NCBI RefSeq assembly: GCF_016650635.1
Contig: NZ_JAEKFI010000004.1
Span: 2,154,501-2,218,500, forward strand
Direction of reading: 5' to 3'
Length of the DNA: 64,000 nt
DNA from: Pseudomonas sp. TH43
Lineage (GTDB): Bacteria; Pseudomonadota; Gammaproteobacteria; Pseudomonadales; Pseudomonadaceae
The first letter of the stretch is position 1, and every line of letters starts with the position of its first letter. Below, one piece after another: positions 41,459-52,700 of this stretch. The position numbers and the translations under genes were made by a program. The notes below the pieces were generated by a model. It had not been told where the DNA came from and ran no database searches. It saw nothing but the letters and a program-made list of their open reading frames with translations.

Positions 41459-43261
41459 TCAGAACCACGCATCCTGCATCGCCAGACACGTATCATCCCG
41501 CGCCTCCAACAACGCCAGCTCATGGTGGCAACCCGGCACTTCCCACGTCAGAAAATAGCGCGCCGCCTGCAACTTGCCTTTATAGAAGTCGACGTCCGCC
41601 GCTTTGCCCTTGGCCAACCCTTCCTCCGCACGAATCGCCTGCTCCAGCCAGCGCCAGCCAATCACCGTGTGCCCGAACACTTTCAGGTACAACGCCGAAT
41701 TCGCCAGGCTGCTGTTGACCTTGCCCTGTGCCAGATCGGTCAGCAAGCCAAGGGTCACCGTTTGCAGGCGAGCTACCAGTTTCTCCAGTGGCTCACGCAA
41801 TGCGGTCAGCGATTCGTACGCGGTTGCGCGCTCTGCGGTGTTGGCGATCAGACGAATCAATTGCTTCAGTCCCGCGCCACCGTTCTGCGCCAGTTTGCGC
41901 CCGAGCAAGTCCAGCGACTGAATGCCGTGAGTGCCCTCGTGGATCGGGTTCAGCCGGTTGTCGCGGTAATACTGCTCAACCGGGTATTCGCGGGTGTAAC
42001 CGTGGCCGCCAAGAATCTGGATCGCCAGTTCGTTGGCCTTGAGGCAAAACTCAGACGGCCAGGATTTGACGATGGGCGTCAGCAGATCCAGCAACTCATG
42101 CGCCTGTTTGCGCTCGTCTTCGGTCTCCAGCGTGGTGGTGTCGTCGAACAACCTCGCCGCATACAAGCCGAGGTCGAACGCCCCTTCGACGTAGGATTTT
42201 TGCGTCAGCAGCATGCGTCTGACGTCCGCGTGCTGAATGATTGCCACCGGCGCGGTGCTTGGGTCTTTGCTGTCCGGCACGCGACCTTGCGGGCGCTCGC
42301 GGGCGTATTCCAGCGAGTACAGATACCCGGCGTAACCGAGCATGACTGCGCCCATGCCCACGCCGATCCGCGCCTCATTCATCATCTGGAACATGTAGCT
42401 CAAACCGTGATGCGCCTTGCCTACCAGATAGCCGACGCATTCACCGTTATCGCCGAAGTTCAGCGCCGTGGAAGTGGTGCCGCGCCAGCCCATCTTGTGG
42501 AACAGCCCGGCCAGCAAAACGTCATTGCGTTGGCCGAGGCTGCCGTCATCGTTGACCAGAAACTTCGGCACGATGAACAGCGAAATACCTTTCACCCCCG
42601 GCGGCGCGTCCGGCAGCTTGGCCAGGACCATGTGCACGATGTTTTCCGAGAGCGGGTGATCGCCGCCGGAAATGAAGATCTTGTTGCCCTTGAGCCGATA
42701 CGTGCCGTCGGACGCCGGCTCGGCGCGTGTACGAATATCCGACAGCGATGAACCGGCGTGCGGTTCGGTCAGGGCCATGGTGCCGAAGAAACGACCGTCG
42801 ATCATCGGTTGCAGGAAGCGCTGTTTTTGCTCTTCGGTGCCGAAGCTTTCGATCAGGTTGGCCGCACCCATGGTCAGGAACGGGTACGAGGTCGAGGCGG
42901 CGTTAGCCGATTGGAAGTGAGCGAAACAGGCTTGCGACAGCAGCGTAGGCAGTTGCATGCCACCAGCGTCGAAACTTCGCGCAGCGTTGAGGAATCCGGC
43001 TTCGAGGAAGGCATCGACTGCCGGTTTCACTTCGGGGATCAGAATCGCTTTGCCATCTTCATAGCGCGGCTCCTTCTCGTCGCCCTTGCGGTTGTGCGGC
43101 GCGAAGTACTTTTCGGCGATGTTGCGCGCAGTGCCGATGGCGGCATCGAAGGTCTCGCGGTTGTGCTCGGCAAAGCGCTCGCGCCGGGTCAGGCCCTCGG
43201 CATCAAGGACTTCATACAGCTCGAAAGCCAGATTGCGGGAACTGAGCAGCGTCTCGGACAT
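41459..43261 (-). CDS. Acyl-CoA dehydrogenase (600 aa, with C-terminal extension)
   Basis: A flavin acyl-CoA dehydrogenase that introduces the first double bond in beta-oxidation. The 600-residue length with a C-terminal helical extension (about 460-595) is that of the long-chain group in pseudomonads. Signatures seen: GTMALTEPHAGSSLSDIRTRA for the FAD/substrate region and QILGGHGYTREYPVEQYYRDNRL near residue 430. No electron-transfer flavoprotein or thiolase genes are adjacent. I recall a gene of this type between the antiporter and rlmJ in P. aeruginosa. Confidence 0.9.
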   Translation of the reverse strand: MSETLLSSRNLAFELYEVLDAEGLTRRERFAEHNRETFDAAIGTARNIAEKYFAPHNRKGDEKEPRYEDGKAILIPEVKPAVDAFLEAGFLNAARSFDAGGMQLPTLLSQACFAHFQSANAASTSYPFLTMGAANLIESFGTEEQKQRFLQPMIDGRFFGTMALTEPHAGSSLSDIRTRAEPASDGTYRLKGNKIFISGGDHPLSENIVHMVLAKLPDAPPGVKGISLFIVPKFLVNDDGSLGQRNDVLLAGLFHKMGWRGTTSTALNFGDNGECVGYLVGKAHHGLSYMFQMMNEARIGVGMGAVMLGYAGYLYSLEYARERPQGRVPDSKDPSTAPVAIIQHADVRRMLLTQKSYVEGAFDLGLYAARLFDDTTTLETEDERKQAHELLDLLTPIVKSWPSEFCLKANELAIQILGGHGYTREYPVEQYYRDNRLNPIHEGTHGIQSLDLLGRKLAQNGGAGLKQLIRLIANTAERATAYESLTALREPLEKLVARLQTVTLGLLTDLAQGKVNSSLANSALYLKVFGHTVIGWRWLEQAIRAEEGLAKGKAADVDFYKGKLQAARYFLTWEVPGCHHELALLEARDDTCLAMQDAWF

Positions 43262-43366
43262 GGCGGCTTACCTTTTTTTGGATTGGGCCGAGTCTAGGCG
43301 TGCTGATAAAGGCTGAACAGGATGATTGATGGCGGTGATGGAGAGGCGGGGGCAGCACTAATCCAA

Positions 43367-43454
43367 TGTAGGAGTGAGCCTGCTCGCGATAGCGGTCTGT
43401 CTGTCAAATAAATGTGTCTGACAGGCCGCTATCGCGAGCAGGCTCACTCCTACA
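43367..43454. repeat. REP/BIME-type inverted repeat (GTAGGAGTGAGCC variant)
   Basis: Arms TGTAGGAGTGAGCCTGCTCG (from 43367) and its inverse (to 43454). It lies between the end of putA and the start of the acyl-CoA dehydrogenase gene. Confidence 0.9.
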
Positions 43455-43503
43455 GGGAATTTCATTCCAGGCGACCATTGCGGTCGCCTGGAGTTACAGC
43501 GGT

Positions 43504-46500
43504 TTAGCCGATGGTCATCAGGCTGGCATTACCACCCGCCGCCGCCGTGTTGACGCTCAACGCGCGCTCGATCACCAGTCGCTCCAACGCAATGTTGGTC
43601 TCGCCCTGGGACAAGCCCTGAACTCCGACAATCGCACCGGCGCGCTTGGCAATCTGCTGGCAAACGCCGCGCAACTGGTCGGAATGGCCGTGATGCAGAA
43701 CCGCATCAAACACCACCTCATCCTTGTTCCAGTCAGAAACCAGCTTGATCCGCGCCTGAATTTCCTTCGGCAGGCGTGTGAACAATGCCTTGCTGATGTC
43801 GGACTCCGGCCATACCGCCGAACCGCCTACCGCCAGCACCGCTGCCAGTTGCGTCAGCAAATCACCTTCAACCTCCGCCAGGCACAGCACGTGCTCACGC
43901 GGCAGGATCGCGTAGCTGTTCTTCTCACCGGTCGGGCCGGCCAGCACGCGGGTGATGCCGCTTTGCGACTGCGCAGCGTACTGCGCGCACAGGCTGCTCA
44001 GGTCAGCAAACTTGTTGCTGTCAGCCCAGGCTTTCAGGGCATTCAGCGGCTTGCTCATGGCATCACGCAGGCGAACATCCGGTGCCACGGCAGCATCACC
44101 GCGAGCGAAGGATTGTTCGATCGCATCGGTAGGACGCGTCGCCAGCAAACGGTACAGATACAGCGGGCCGCCAGCCTTCGGGCCAGTGCCCGACAAGCCT
44201 TCGCCGCCGAATGGCTGCACGCCGACCACAGCACCAACGATGTTGCGGTTGACGTAGACGTTACCGGCGTTGACGTTGTCGATCACCTTGGCGATGGTCT
44301 CGTCGATGCGGGTGTGCACGCCGAGGGTCAGGCCGTAACCGGAAGCGTTGATCTGGCCGATCAGTTGATCGATTTCTTTACGCTTGTAGCGGACCACGTG
44401 CAGCACCGGACCGAAGATCTCGCGTTGCAGTTCGTCGAAGCTTTCCAGTTCGATCAGGGTCGGCATGACGAAGGTGCCGCGTTTGACTTCTTCGGTGTCG
44501 GCAATCGCCACCTGGTACACGTTGCGACCTTTGTCGCGCATGCCCTGGATGTGCTTGTCGATGCCAGCCTTGGCTTCGGCGTCGATCACCGGGCCAATGT
44601 CCACGGACAGACGCTCAGGGTTGCCGAGACGGCTTTCAGCCATGGCACCTTTGAGCATTTCGATGACGCGATCCGCGGAGTCTTCCTGCAAGCACAGTAC
44701 GCGCAGTGCCGAGCAACGCTGACCAGCGCTGTCGAAGGCCGAGGACACCACGTCGATCACCACTTGTTCGGTGAGTGCCGAGGAGTCGACGATCATCGCG
44801 TTCTGGCCACCGGTTTCGGCGATCAGCGGAATCGGGCGGCCCTGGCTGTCGAGACGGCCAGCGATGTTGCGTTGCAGCAGACGCGCGACTTCGGTGGAAC
44901 CGGTGAACATCACGCCTTTGACGCGCTCATCACCAACCAGACCGGCACCGACGGTTTCACCGCGCCCCGGCAGTAGTTGCAGCACGCCTTCCGGAATACC
45001 GGCTTCGAGCAGCAAACGCACGGCTTGAGCGGCAACCAGCGGAGTTTGCTCTGCAGGTTTGGCCAAAACCGGGTTACCGGCAGCCAATGCCGCAGCGACT
45101 TGGCCGCTGAAGATTGCCAGCGGGAAGTTCCACGGGCTGATGCACACCACCGGACCCAGTGGGCGATGGGCGTCGTTGCTGAAATCGTTGCGTGCCTGCA
45201 CCGCGTAATAACGCAGGAAGTCGACGGCTTCGCGGACTTCGGCGATGGCGTTGGCGAAGGTCTTGCCGGCTTCGCGAGCCAGCAGGCCCATCAGCGGCTG
45301 GATCTCGCCTTCCATCAAATCAGCGGCGCGTTCCAGAATCGCCGCGCGTTCGGCCGGCGGGGTGGCCTGCCAGATCGGTGCAGCGTTGAGGGCGCATTGA
45401 ATGGCGTTGTCGACGTCTTCAACCGTGGCTTCTTGAACGTGGCCGACCACATCACGGTGGTCTGCCGGGTTCAGCACAGGTGCAGGTGTTTCGGTGCTGG
45501 AAGCGCAACCGAGCATCGGCGCGGCTTTCCAGTCGTTGTGAGCGGTGGCGAGCAATGCGCAGGACAACGAGGCCAAACGATGTTCGTTGGCCATGTCGAT
45601 GCCGCTGGAGTTGGCGCGTTCAGAACCGTACAAGTCACGCGGCAGCGGAATGCGCGGGTGCGGCAGGCCGAAACCACCTTCCACGGTCGCCATCTGCTCG
45701 ATCTGCGCTACCGGATCGGCCACCAATTCCTGAATCGAAATCGACTGGTCGGCGATACGGTTGACGAACGAAGTGTTCGCGCCGTTTTCCAGCAAGCGAC
45801 GTACGAGGTACGCCAGCAGGGTTTCGTGGGTGCCGACCGGCGCGTACACGCGGCACGGACGATTCAGCTTGCCTTCGGAAACTTTGCCTACAACCTGCTC
45901 GTACAAAGGTTCGCCCATGCCGTGCAGGCACTGGAATTCGTACTGGCCGGGGTAATAGTTCTGACCGGCAATGTGGTAAATGGCCGACAGCGTATGGGCG
46001 TTATGCGTGGCGAACTGCGGGTAGATGACTTCCGGCACCGACAGCAGTTTGCGTGCGCAGGCGATGTAGGAAACGTCGGTGTACACCTTGCGGGTGTAGA
46101 CCGGATAGCCTTCCAGGCCTTCGACCTGAGCGCGCTTGATTTCGCTGTCCCAGTACGCGCCTTTCACCAGACGAATCATCAGGCGATGACGGCTGCGGCG
46201 AGCCAGGTCGATCACGTAGTCGATCACGTACGGGCAACGCTTCTGGTAAGCCTGGATCACGAAGCCGATGCCGTTCCAGCCAGTCAGCTGCGGCTCGAAG
46301 CACAGGCGCTCAAGCAGATCCAGCGACAGCTCGAGACGGTCGGCTTCTTCGGCGTCGATGTTCAGGCCGATGTCGTATTGCTTGGCCAGCAGGGTCAGCG
46401 ACAACAGACGCGGATACAGCTCGTCCATCACACGCTCGTACTGCGCACGGCTGTAACGCGGGTGCAGTGCCGAGAGCTTGATGGAAATGCCCGGGCCTTC

Positions 46501-47457
46501 ATAAATCCCACGACCGTGGGAGGCTTTGCCGATCGAGTGAATGGCTTGTTCGTACGACGCCAGGTACTTCTGCGCGTCGTGCTCGGTCAGTGCCGCTTCA
46601 CCGAGCATGTCGTAGGAGTAGCGGAAGCCCTTGGCTTCGAACTTGCTCGCATTGGCCAGTGCTTCGGCGATGGTTTCGCCGGTGACGAACTGCTCGCCCA
46701 TCAGGCGCATGGCCATGTCGACGCCCTTGCGGATCATCGGCTCGCCGCTCTTGCCGATGATGCGGCTCAGCGACGAAGTCAGGCCGGCTTCGTTGTGCGT
46801 GGACACAAGCTTGCCGGTCAGCAACAGGCCCCAAGTGGCGGCGTTGACGAACAGCGAAGGGCTGTTGCCCAAGTGCGGGTGCCAGTTGCCGGTGCTGATC
46901 TTGTCGCGGATCAGCGCATCGCGAGTGCCCTTGTCCGGGATGCGCAGCAGCGCTTCGGCCAGGCACATCAGCGCCACGCCTTCCTGGGACGACAGGGAAA
47001 ATTCCTGCAGCAAGCCCTGAACAATGCCTGCACGGCCGCCGGCACTTTTCTGGTTACGCAGTTTTTCGGCGATGGAGGCGGCGAGCTTGTTGGTGGCTTC
47101 GGCCATCGGAGCCGGCAGACGCGCCTGCTCGATCAGCATTGGTACGACTTCCGGCTCAGGGCGACGGTAAGCGGCAGTGATCGATGCGCGCAGTACCGAT
47201 TGCGGCAGGATGCTTTCAGCGAATTCGAGGAAGCATTGGTGGGCGTGATCGGTGTGGACTTCGCCCGCCTCATCGGCGTCCTTGGCGGTCAAACCGTTCA
47301 GCTCGGTCAGGGTTGCACCACCCTCGAGTTTTTCCAGGTAATTGAAAATTGCCTGCTTGATCAGCCAGTGCGGTGTGCGATCAATCGAGGTCGCGGCCGC
47401 CTTCAGGCGCTCGCGGGTCGGGTCATCGAGTTTGACCCCAAGGGTGGTGGTAGCCAT
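43504..47457 (-). CDS. putA: Trifunctional proline utilisation protein PutA
   Basis: A 1317-residue protein combining a transcriptional repressor, proline dehydrogenase and pyrroline-5-carboxylate dehydrogenase. An N-terminal ribbon-helix-helix (TTLGVKLDDPTRERLKAAA) makes it self-regulating. The proline dehydrogenase barrel spans about 180-570 (including RLVKGAYWDSEIKRAQ). The aldehyde dehydrogenase spans about 640-1110 (SPWNFPLAIFSGQ, ETGGQNAMIVDSS, FDSAGQRCSALR with catalytic Cys). A C-terminal ALDH-like fold follows. The ATG at 47457, with GAGGA upstream, matches the usual N-terminus. It is divergent from putP. Confidence 0.96.
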   Translation of the reverse strand: MATTTLGVKLDDPTRERLKAAATSIDRTPHWLIKQAIFNYLEKLEGGATLTELNGLTAKDADEAGEVHTDHAHQCFLEFAESILPQSVLRASITAAYRRPEPEVVPMLIEQARLPAPMAEATNKLAASIAEKLRNQKSAGGRAGIVQGLLQEFSLSSQEGVALMCLAEALLRIPDKGTRDALIRDKISTGNWHPHLGNSPSLFVNAATWGLLLTGKLVSTHNEAGLTSSLSRIIGKSGEPMIRKGVDMAMRLMGEQFVTGETIAEALANASKFEAKGFRYSYDMLGEAALTEHDAQKYLASYEQAIHSIGKASHGRGIYEGPGISIKLSALHPRYSRAQYERVMDELYPRLLSLTLLAKQYDIGLNIDAEEADRLELSLDLLERLCFEPQLTGWNGIGFVIQAYQKRCPYVIDYVIDLARRSRHRLMIRLVKGAYWDSEIKRAQVEGLEGYPVYTRKVYTDVSYIACARKLLSVPEVIYPQFATHNAHTLSAIYHIAGQNYYPGQYEFQCLHGMGEPLYEQVVGKVSEGKLNRPCRVYAPVGTHETLLAYLVRRLLENGANTSFVNRIADQSISIQELVADPVAQIEQMATVEGGFGLPHPRIPLPRDLYGSERANSSGIDMANEHRLASLSCALLATAHNDWKAAPMLGCASSTETPAPVLNPADHRDVVGHVQEATVEDVDNAIQCALNAAPIWQATPPAERAAILERAADLMEGEIQPLMGLLAREAGKTFANAIAEVREAVDFLRYYAVQARNDFSNDAHRPLGPVVCISPWNFPLAIFSGQVAAALAAGNPVLAKPAEQTPLVAAQAVRLLLEAGIPEGVLQLLPGRGETVGAGLVGDERVKGVMFTGSTEVARLLQRNIAGRLDSQGRPIPLIAETGGQNAMIVDSSALTEQVVIDVVSSAFDSAGQRCSALRVLCLQEDSADRVIEMLKGAMAESRLGNPERLSVDIGPVIDAEAKAGIDKHIQGMRDKGRNVYQVAIADTEEVKRGTFVMPTLIELESFDELQREIFGPVLHVVRYKRKEIDQLIGQINASGYGLTLGVHTRIDETIAKVIDNVNAGNVYVNRNIVGAVVGVQPFGGEGLSGTGPKAGGPLYLYRLLATRPTDAIEQSFARGDAAVAPDVRLRDAMSKPLNALKAWADSNKFADLSSLCAQYAAQSQSGITRVLAGPTGEKNSYAILPREHVLCLAEVEGDLLTQLAAVLAVGGSAVWPESDISKALFTRLPKEIQARIKLVSDWNKDEVVFDAVLHHGHSDQLRGVCQQIAKRAGAIVGVQGLSQGETNIALERLVIERALSVNTAAAGGNASLMTIG

Positions 47458-47915
47458 ATTTTTATCCTCATGGTTGCCACAGTTGCGTGGCATCAGCTGG
47501 CGGCAAGATTAGCCGTGCGCTGAAAGAGGTGCAACCGGGTGCAACCCTTTTTTTGTCGGAATAATAGGCAGCTCGTCAGGAATTATTTTCTGGTACGAAA
47601 GTGCTGCTCCTGGTTGGTGCTTTTGCTTCTAGCAAAGGGCCGTGACTGCGCTAAAAGGGAGCAAAAACAGGGTGATTGCCGATAATTCCGACTAGGTGCA
47701 ACTTATTCTCAAAAAACTGGTTGCACCTGTTTTGCTTTGTTGCATAGCATTCGCGCCCTAGGTGCAACCGGGAATAACCCGGTGTACCGGCTGATGGCTT
47801 TCCTGGGGAAACATCAGTCCTAAATGCGCCGGATCCCGGATCGTCTGCCAAACGTCGTCGTTTGCGAGCGGTTCACCACCGCCGCTACATAAAAACAAAG
47901 CCAGGGCGTAACTCA
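47458..47915. promoter_or_regulatory. putA-putP control region with six PutA-type hexamers
   Basis: The 458-bp divergent region holds six copies of GTTGCA or its complement TGCAAC, at 47530, 47540, 47697, 47720, 47739 and 47763. GTTGCA is the established binding core of the E. coli PutA ribbon-helix-helix domain. Two of them form a larger inverted repeat GGTGCAAC-N17-GTTGCACC (47695-47727). They fall in two groups, near the putA start and in the middle, consistent with looping repression of both genes when proline is absent. Confidence 0.8.
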
Positions 47916-49400
47916 ATGAGCGTAAGCAATCCAACTCTGATCACGTTCGTGATCTACATCGCAGCAATGGTGCTGATCGGCTTGATGGCCTATCGCTCCA
48001 CCAACAACCTTTCTGACTATATTCTGGGCGGTCGCAGCCTGGGCAGCGTCGTCACCGCGCTGTCTGCCGGTGCTTCCGACATGAGTGGCTGGTTGCTGAT
48101 GGGCCTGCCGGGCGCCATCTATATGTCCGGTCTGTCCGAAAGCTGGATCGCCATCGGTCTGATCATCGGTGCCTACCTGAACTGGCTATTCGTTGCCGGC
48201 CGTCTGCGTGTACAGACCGAGCACAACGGCGACGCCCTGACCCTGCCGGACTATTTCGCCAGCCGTTTTGAAGACAACAGCGGCCTGCTGCGGATCATCT
48301 CGGCGATCGTGATCCTGGTGTTCTTCACCATCTACTGCGCTTCCGGCATCGTGGCCGGTGCCCGTCTGTTCGAAAGCACCTTCGGCATGTCCTACGAGAC
48401 TGCGCTGTGGGCCGGTGCTGCGGCGACGATTGCCTACACCTTTATCGGTGGTTTCCTCGCGGTGAGCTGGACTGACACCGTGCAAGCCACGCTGATGATC
48501 TTCGCGCTGATCCTCACGCCGATCATCGTCCTGCTGGCCACTGGCGGCGTCGATACCACGTTCCTGGCGATCGAAGCCCAGGATCCAAGCAACTTCGACA
48601 TGCTCAAAGGCACCACTTTCATCGGCATCATCTCGCTGATGGGTTGGGGTCTGGGCTATTTCGGTCAGCCGCACATCCTCGCGCGTTTCATGGCAGCGGA
48701 TTCGGTGAAATCGATCGCCAAGGCGCGTCGCATTTCCATGACCTGGATGATCCTGTGCCTGGGCGGCACCGTGGCCGTCGGTTTCTTCGGTATCGCTTAC
48801 TTCTCGGCGCACCCTGAGCTGGCCGGTCCCGTGACCGAGAACCACGAACGTGTGTTCATTGAACTGGCGAAAATCCTCTTCAACCCATGGATTGCCGGTG
48901 TACTGCTGTCGGCCATTCTGGCTGCTGTGATGAGCACCCTGAGCTGCCAGTTGCTGGTGTGCTCGAGCGCCCTGACCGAAGACTTCTACAAAACCTTCCT
49001 GCGCAAATCCGCCTCCCAGGTTGAACTGGTCTGGGTCGGCCGCGCGATGGTATTGCTGGTTGCACTGATCGCGATCGCTCTGGCCGCCAACCCGGAAAAC
49101 CGTGTACTGGGCCTGGTGTCGTACGCCTGGGCCGGTTTCGGTGCTGCGTTCGGTCCGGTTGTCCTGATCTCGGTGATCTGGAAAGGCATGACCCGCGACG
49201 GCGCACTGGCCGGTATCCTGGTCGGCGCGATCACCGTGGTGGTGTGGAAGCATTTCGAGGTGATGGGTCTGTACGAAATCATCCCGGGCTTCATCTTCGC
49301 CAGCCTGGCGATCTTCATCGTCAGCAAGCTCGGTTCGCCAAGCAAAGGCATGGTGATGCGCTTCGAAGCGGCGGAAAAAGATTTCAACCTGAACAAGTGA
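47916..49400 (+). CDS. putP: Sodium/proline symporter PutP
   Basis: A 494-residue SSS-family transporter that brings in proline with Na+. The thirteen expected hydrophobic segments are present. Family motifs include the N-terminal STNNLSDYILGGRSLG and SAGASDMSGWLLMGLPGAIY (TM2), and FGQPHILARFMAADS. The ATG at 47916 gives the usual PutP N-terminus; the frame runs up to 47862. Together with divergent putA it makes the proline uptake and breakdown unit. An intrinsic terminator follows. Confidence 0.96.
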   Translation: MSVSNPTLITFVIYIAAMVLIGLMAYRSTNNLSDYILGGRSLGSVVTALSAGASDMSGWLLMGLPGAIYMSGLSESWIAIGLIIGAYLNWLFVAGRLRVQTEHNGDALTLPDYFASRFEDNSGLLRIISAIVILVFFTIYCASGIVAGARLFESTFGMSYETALWAGAAATIAYTFIGGFLAVSWTDTVQATLMIFALILTPIIVLLATGGVDTTFLAIEAQDPSNFDMLKGTTFIGIISLMGWGLGYFGQPHILARFMAADSVKSIAKARRISMTWMILCLGGTVAVGFFGIAYFSAHPELAGPVTENHERVFIELAKILFNPWIAGVLLSAILAAVMSTLSCQLLVCSSALTEDFYKTFLRKSASQVELVWVGRAMVLLVALIAIALAANPENRVLGLVSYAWAGFGAAFGPVVLISVIWKGMTRDGALAGILVGAITVVVWKHFEVMGLYEIIPGFIFASLAIFIVSKLGSPSKGMVMRFEAAEKDFNLNK

Positions 49401-49425
49401 TGCACTGAGCTTCGGCTCACCTGAA

Positions 49426-49462
49426 AACGGCCCGTCTCCTACAAGGAACGGGCCGTTTTTTA
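49426..49462 (+). terminator. Intrinsic terminator after putP
   Basis: AACGGCCCGT and ACGGGCCGTT form a 10-bp stem with a 12-base loop followed by a T-run (TTTTTTAT), 25 bp past the putP stop. Confidence 0.92.
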
Positions 49463-49497
49463 TTGCCTGTGATTTCTCGAATCCGGTGGATATCCAT

Positions 49498-49587
49498 TGT
49501 GGGAGCGAGCCTGCTCGCGAATGCGGTTGTTCATGCACTGAATGTGTTGACTGGTGTACCGCCTTCACGAGCAGGCTCGCTCCCACA
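49498..49587. repeat. REP/BIME-type inverted repeat
   Basis: Arms TGTGGGAGCGAGCCTGCTCG (from 49498) and its inverse (to 49587, one mismatch: CACGAGC). With the putP terminator it accounts for most of the 351-bp gap before vgrG; the remaining ~160 bp shows nothing recognisable apart from probable vgrG promoter sequence. Confidence 0.9.
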
Positions 49588-49751
49588 GGGTTCGGCGGTG
49601 GTTTTGGGGATTTGTCTGTAGTTGAATGCGCCGATATTTGCAGGGGTTTTCAGCAAAGAAAGTAGGGCAAATCTGATTTCCCCGTCGTCCGCTCAATCAC
49701 CCTTGCGCCTCATGCAGAATCGCCCGCCCTCACTCTGCAGAGAAACATCGG

Positions 49752-52700
49752 ATGTTCGCGCCTGCCAATCAACCGCGCTTCACGTTGACCCTTGAAGGCG
49801 CCCAACACGACCTCAAAGTCCTTGAGTTCACGGGCAAGGAAGCCATCAGCCAACCCTTTCGCTTCGAGCTGGAGCTGGTCAGTGAACGACCGGATCTGGA
49901 CCTCGAAAGCCTGCTGCACTGTCAGGCGTTTCTGAGTTTTGATGCGGACGGTTCCGGCGTCCACGGTCAGATTTATCAGGTCGGGCAGGGCGACTCCGGA
50001 AAACGTCTGACGCGTTATCACCTTAGCTTGGTCCCGCGTCTGACGTACCTTGGGCATCGGATCAATCAGCGGATTTTTCAGCACCTCAGCGTTCCGCAAA
50101 TCGTTGAGAGGATCCTCAAGGATCATGCGATCCTGCGCGATGCCTTCGAATTCCAGCTCGGCAGCGACTACCCGCCGCGTGATTATTGTGTGCAGTACGC
50201 CGAGAGCGATCTGGCGTTCATCCAGCGCTTGTGCGCCGAAGTCGGCATCCACTACCACTTTCAGCACAGCCCCGAGGGGCATCGCCTGGTGTTCGGCGAT
50301 GACCAGACCGTGTTTCCCCGACTGGCCGAACCAACGCTCTATCTGCCCGGCAGTGGCATGGCCGGTGGTGCCCCGGCCATCAAGCGTTTCAACGTGCGCG
50401 TGGAAACGCGTACCAGCGTGGTTACACGGCGCGACTACAACTTCATCAAACCGCGCTTGCAACTGGAAAGCCGCATCGACGGGGAACAGCGGCCGGTACT
50501 TGAGGACTATCACTTTCCTGGCCAATTCAACGATCGTGAAACGGGCAAGCACCTCGCCCAGCGCGCACATGAGCGACATGTCGCCGATTATCGTCAGGCC
50601 GAGGGCATCAGCGATGAATCCTCGCTGGTTTGCGGACATTTCCTGCAACTTACCGAGCATCCACGTCAGGACTGGAATGATCTGTGGCTACTCACCGCCG
50701 TTGAACACCATGGCCGACAGCCGCAAGTGCTGGAGGAATCGGTCACCAGCGACGGGGAAGAATTCCAGGGTTACCGTAATACCTTTCTCGCCACGCCGTG
50801 GGCAGTGTTCTTTCGCCCGCCGCTGGGCCCGGAAAAACCACGAATGCTCGGTTACCAACCGGCCGTTGTCACCGGTCCGAAAGACACCGAGATCCACTGT
50901 GATGAGTTCGGCCGGGTCAAGGTGCAACTGGCCTGGGATCGTGATGGCGAGTTGAACGAGCATTCCAGTTGCTGGCTGCGTGTTGCCAGTGGCTGGGCCC
51001 ATGATCGTTACGGCAGTGTGCTGATCCCACGGGTCGGCATGGAGGTGCTGGTCGGTTTCATCGACGCCGATGCCGACAAACCGCTGGTCATGGGTTGCCT
51101 GCCGAACGCCGCGACGCCAGTGCCGCTGGATCTGCCGGCGGACAAGACCCGCAGCATTTTCCGCAGCCAGAGCAGTCCCGGCGGCGGGGGCTATAACGAA
51201 CTGCGCATCGAGGACCGCAAAGGCGCCGAAGAAATTTACCTGCGTGCCCAGCGCAACTGGACGCAGCACGTGTTACACGATCAACAGGTGCAGGTCGATA
51301 ACCAGCGCAGCATTGTCGTCACCGGCACCGCGCGGCACGAATTGAAGGCCGACGAACAACGCATCACCCACGGCCAGCGACAGACCGAAGTGAGGCAAGA
51401 CGATCACCTGACCGTGACCGGCGACCGGCATATTCGCGTGAGCAGTCAGGCGCTCAGCGCCAGCGGGCAGTTCCATGTCAGCGCTGGCCAGCAAGTGGTG
51501 ATCGACGGCGGCGCGAGCGCGACGATTCAGGCGGGCGGGCAGTGGATCAACATCGGCCCCGGCGGAATTTTCAGTAGCGTGCCGATCATGGTCGGTGGTG
51601 CGCCGATGGTGGCCATGAGTGCCGCGCCAGTTGTGCCAGGGTTGCCTGAGAAGCTGACAGCAGCGCCCGCCGCCATCCTCACGCCGGCACAGATCATGAG
51701 CCTGAAAAGCGATGCGCCGTTCTGCGAAGAGTGCGAGCGGTGTAAGAATGGCCTCTGCCCGGCGCCCGACACGTTGTCGCCACCCCCAAAGTCCTCAGCC
51801 CGGCCGGCACCTTCGGGCGCTGAGCCGGGCTTTCATATTGTTGAACAGGGAATGTCGCGGTCTGCACTGGAATCCACATTGTTCCCGCAGCCAGATCCGT
51901 CCGTGCTGGAGAAATTTCGTAGCCTCAATCCGCAACTCACCCAATACGCCAAACCTGGGCAACTGATCGTCCTCAGCGATCCACGAAATACGCAATGCAC
52001 TCGAGAAGAGGCGTTGCTGATGGAGGCGGCGCAGAAAGTTGATGCGGCGTTCGAACCTTTGAGCGATGCGGAAGCTGAGTTTGTATCGCGTCACTATGAG
52101 GAAATTGGATCGTTCCTATCGCAAGGTTCCACCGGTCTCGGCATCGGCTCAGCGATGTTCGCCACGCACTTGGGTAATCTCAAAGACACCCTTCTAGAAC
52201 TAGAAAGCCTGCATAAGCGAACCTTTGAAATGCACGGAAAACTTCAAGGCGCGGACTTCTTTGCTGAGCGGAAAAAACTGATAGGGAGACTGGATAGCAG
52301 CCTTGGGCCTCTAGTTCGCAAAGGCGTTGGCATTTCGGAGCATCCGAAGCTGAAAAGGGCGTTGGGGATTTCCAGTCGTAGCCTTGTGCATCATTGGAGT
52401 AAGGCAGGCACTGCGGGTGGTATTTCTGGTTATGCGACGCATATTGACAAGGTGAGCAAGGCCGGAAAGGTCATGAAGGTAGGTGGTTGGGTTGGCATAG
52501 CATTAGGGGCATCCGCTTCTGGGTTTAAGGTCAAAGAAACTTGCCGGTTTGGGACTGAAGAGGCTTGCAGGAAGATCAGATTTTCCGAGGCTGGGAAGCT
52601 TTCGGGTGCTGTGGGAGGAAGCATGGCAGGCGGGGCTCTTGGATCTCTTGTTTGTGTGGGAATCGGACTTGTCACCGCGGGAGCTGGTGTGGTGGGTTGT

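Noticed and set aside
44977..47523. An 848-codon open frame antisense to putA
   Set aside because: It mirrors the putA codons exactly, encodes low-complexity Arg/Gln/Val-rich sequence, and has no recognisable domain. Long antisense frames are expected in high-GC Pseudomonas genes.
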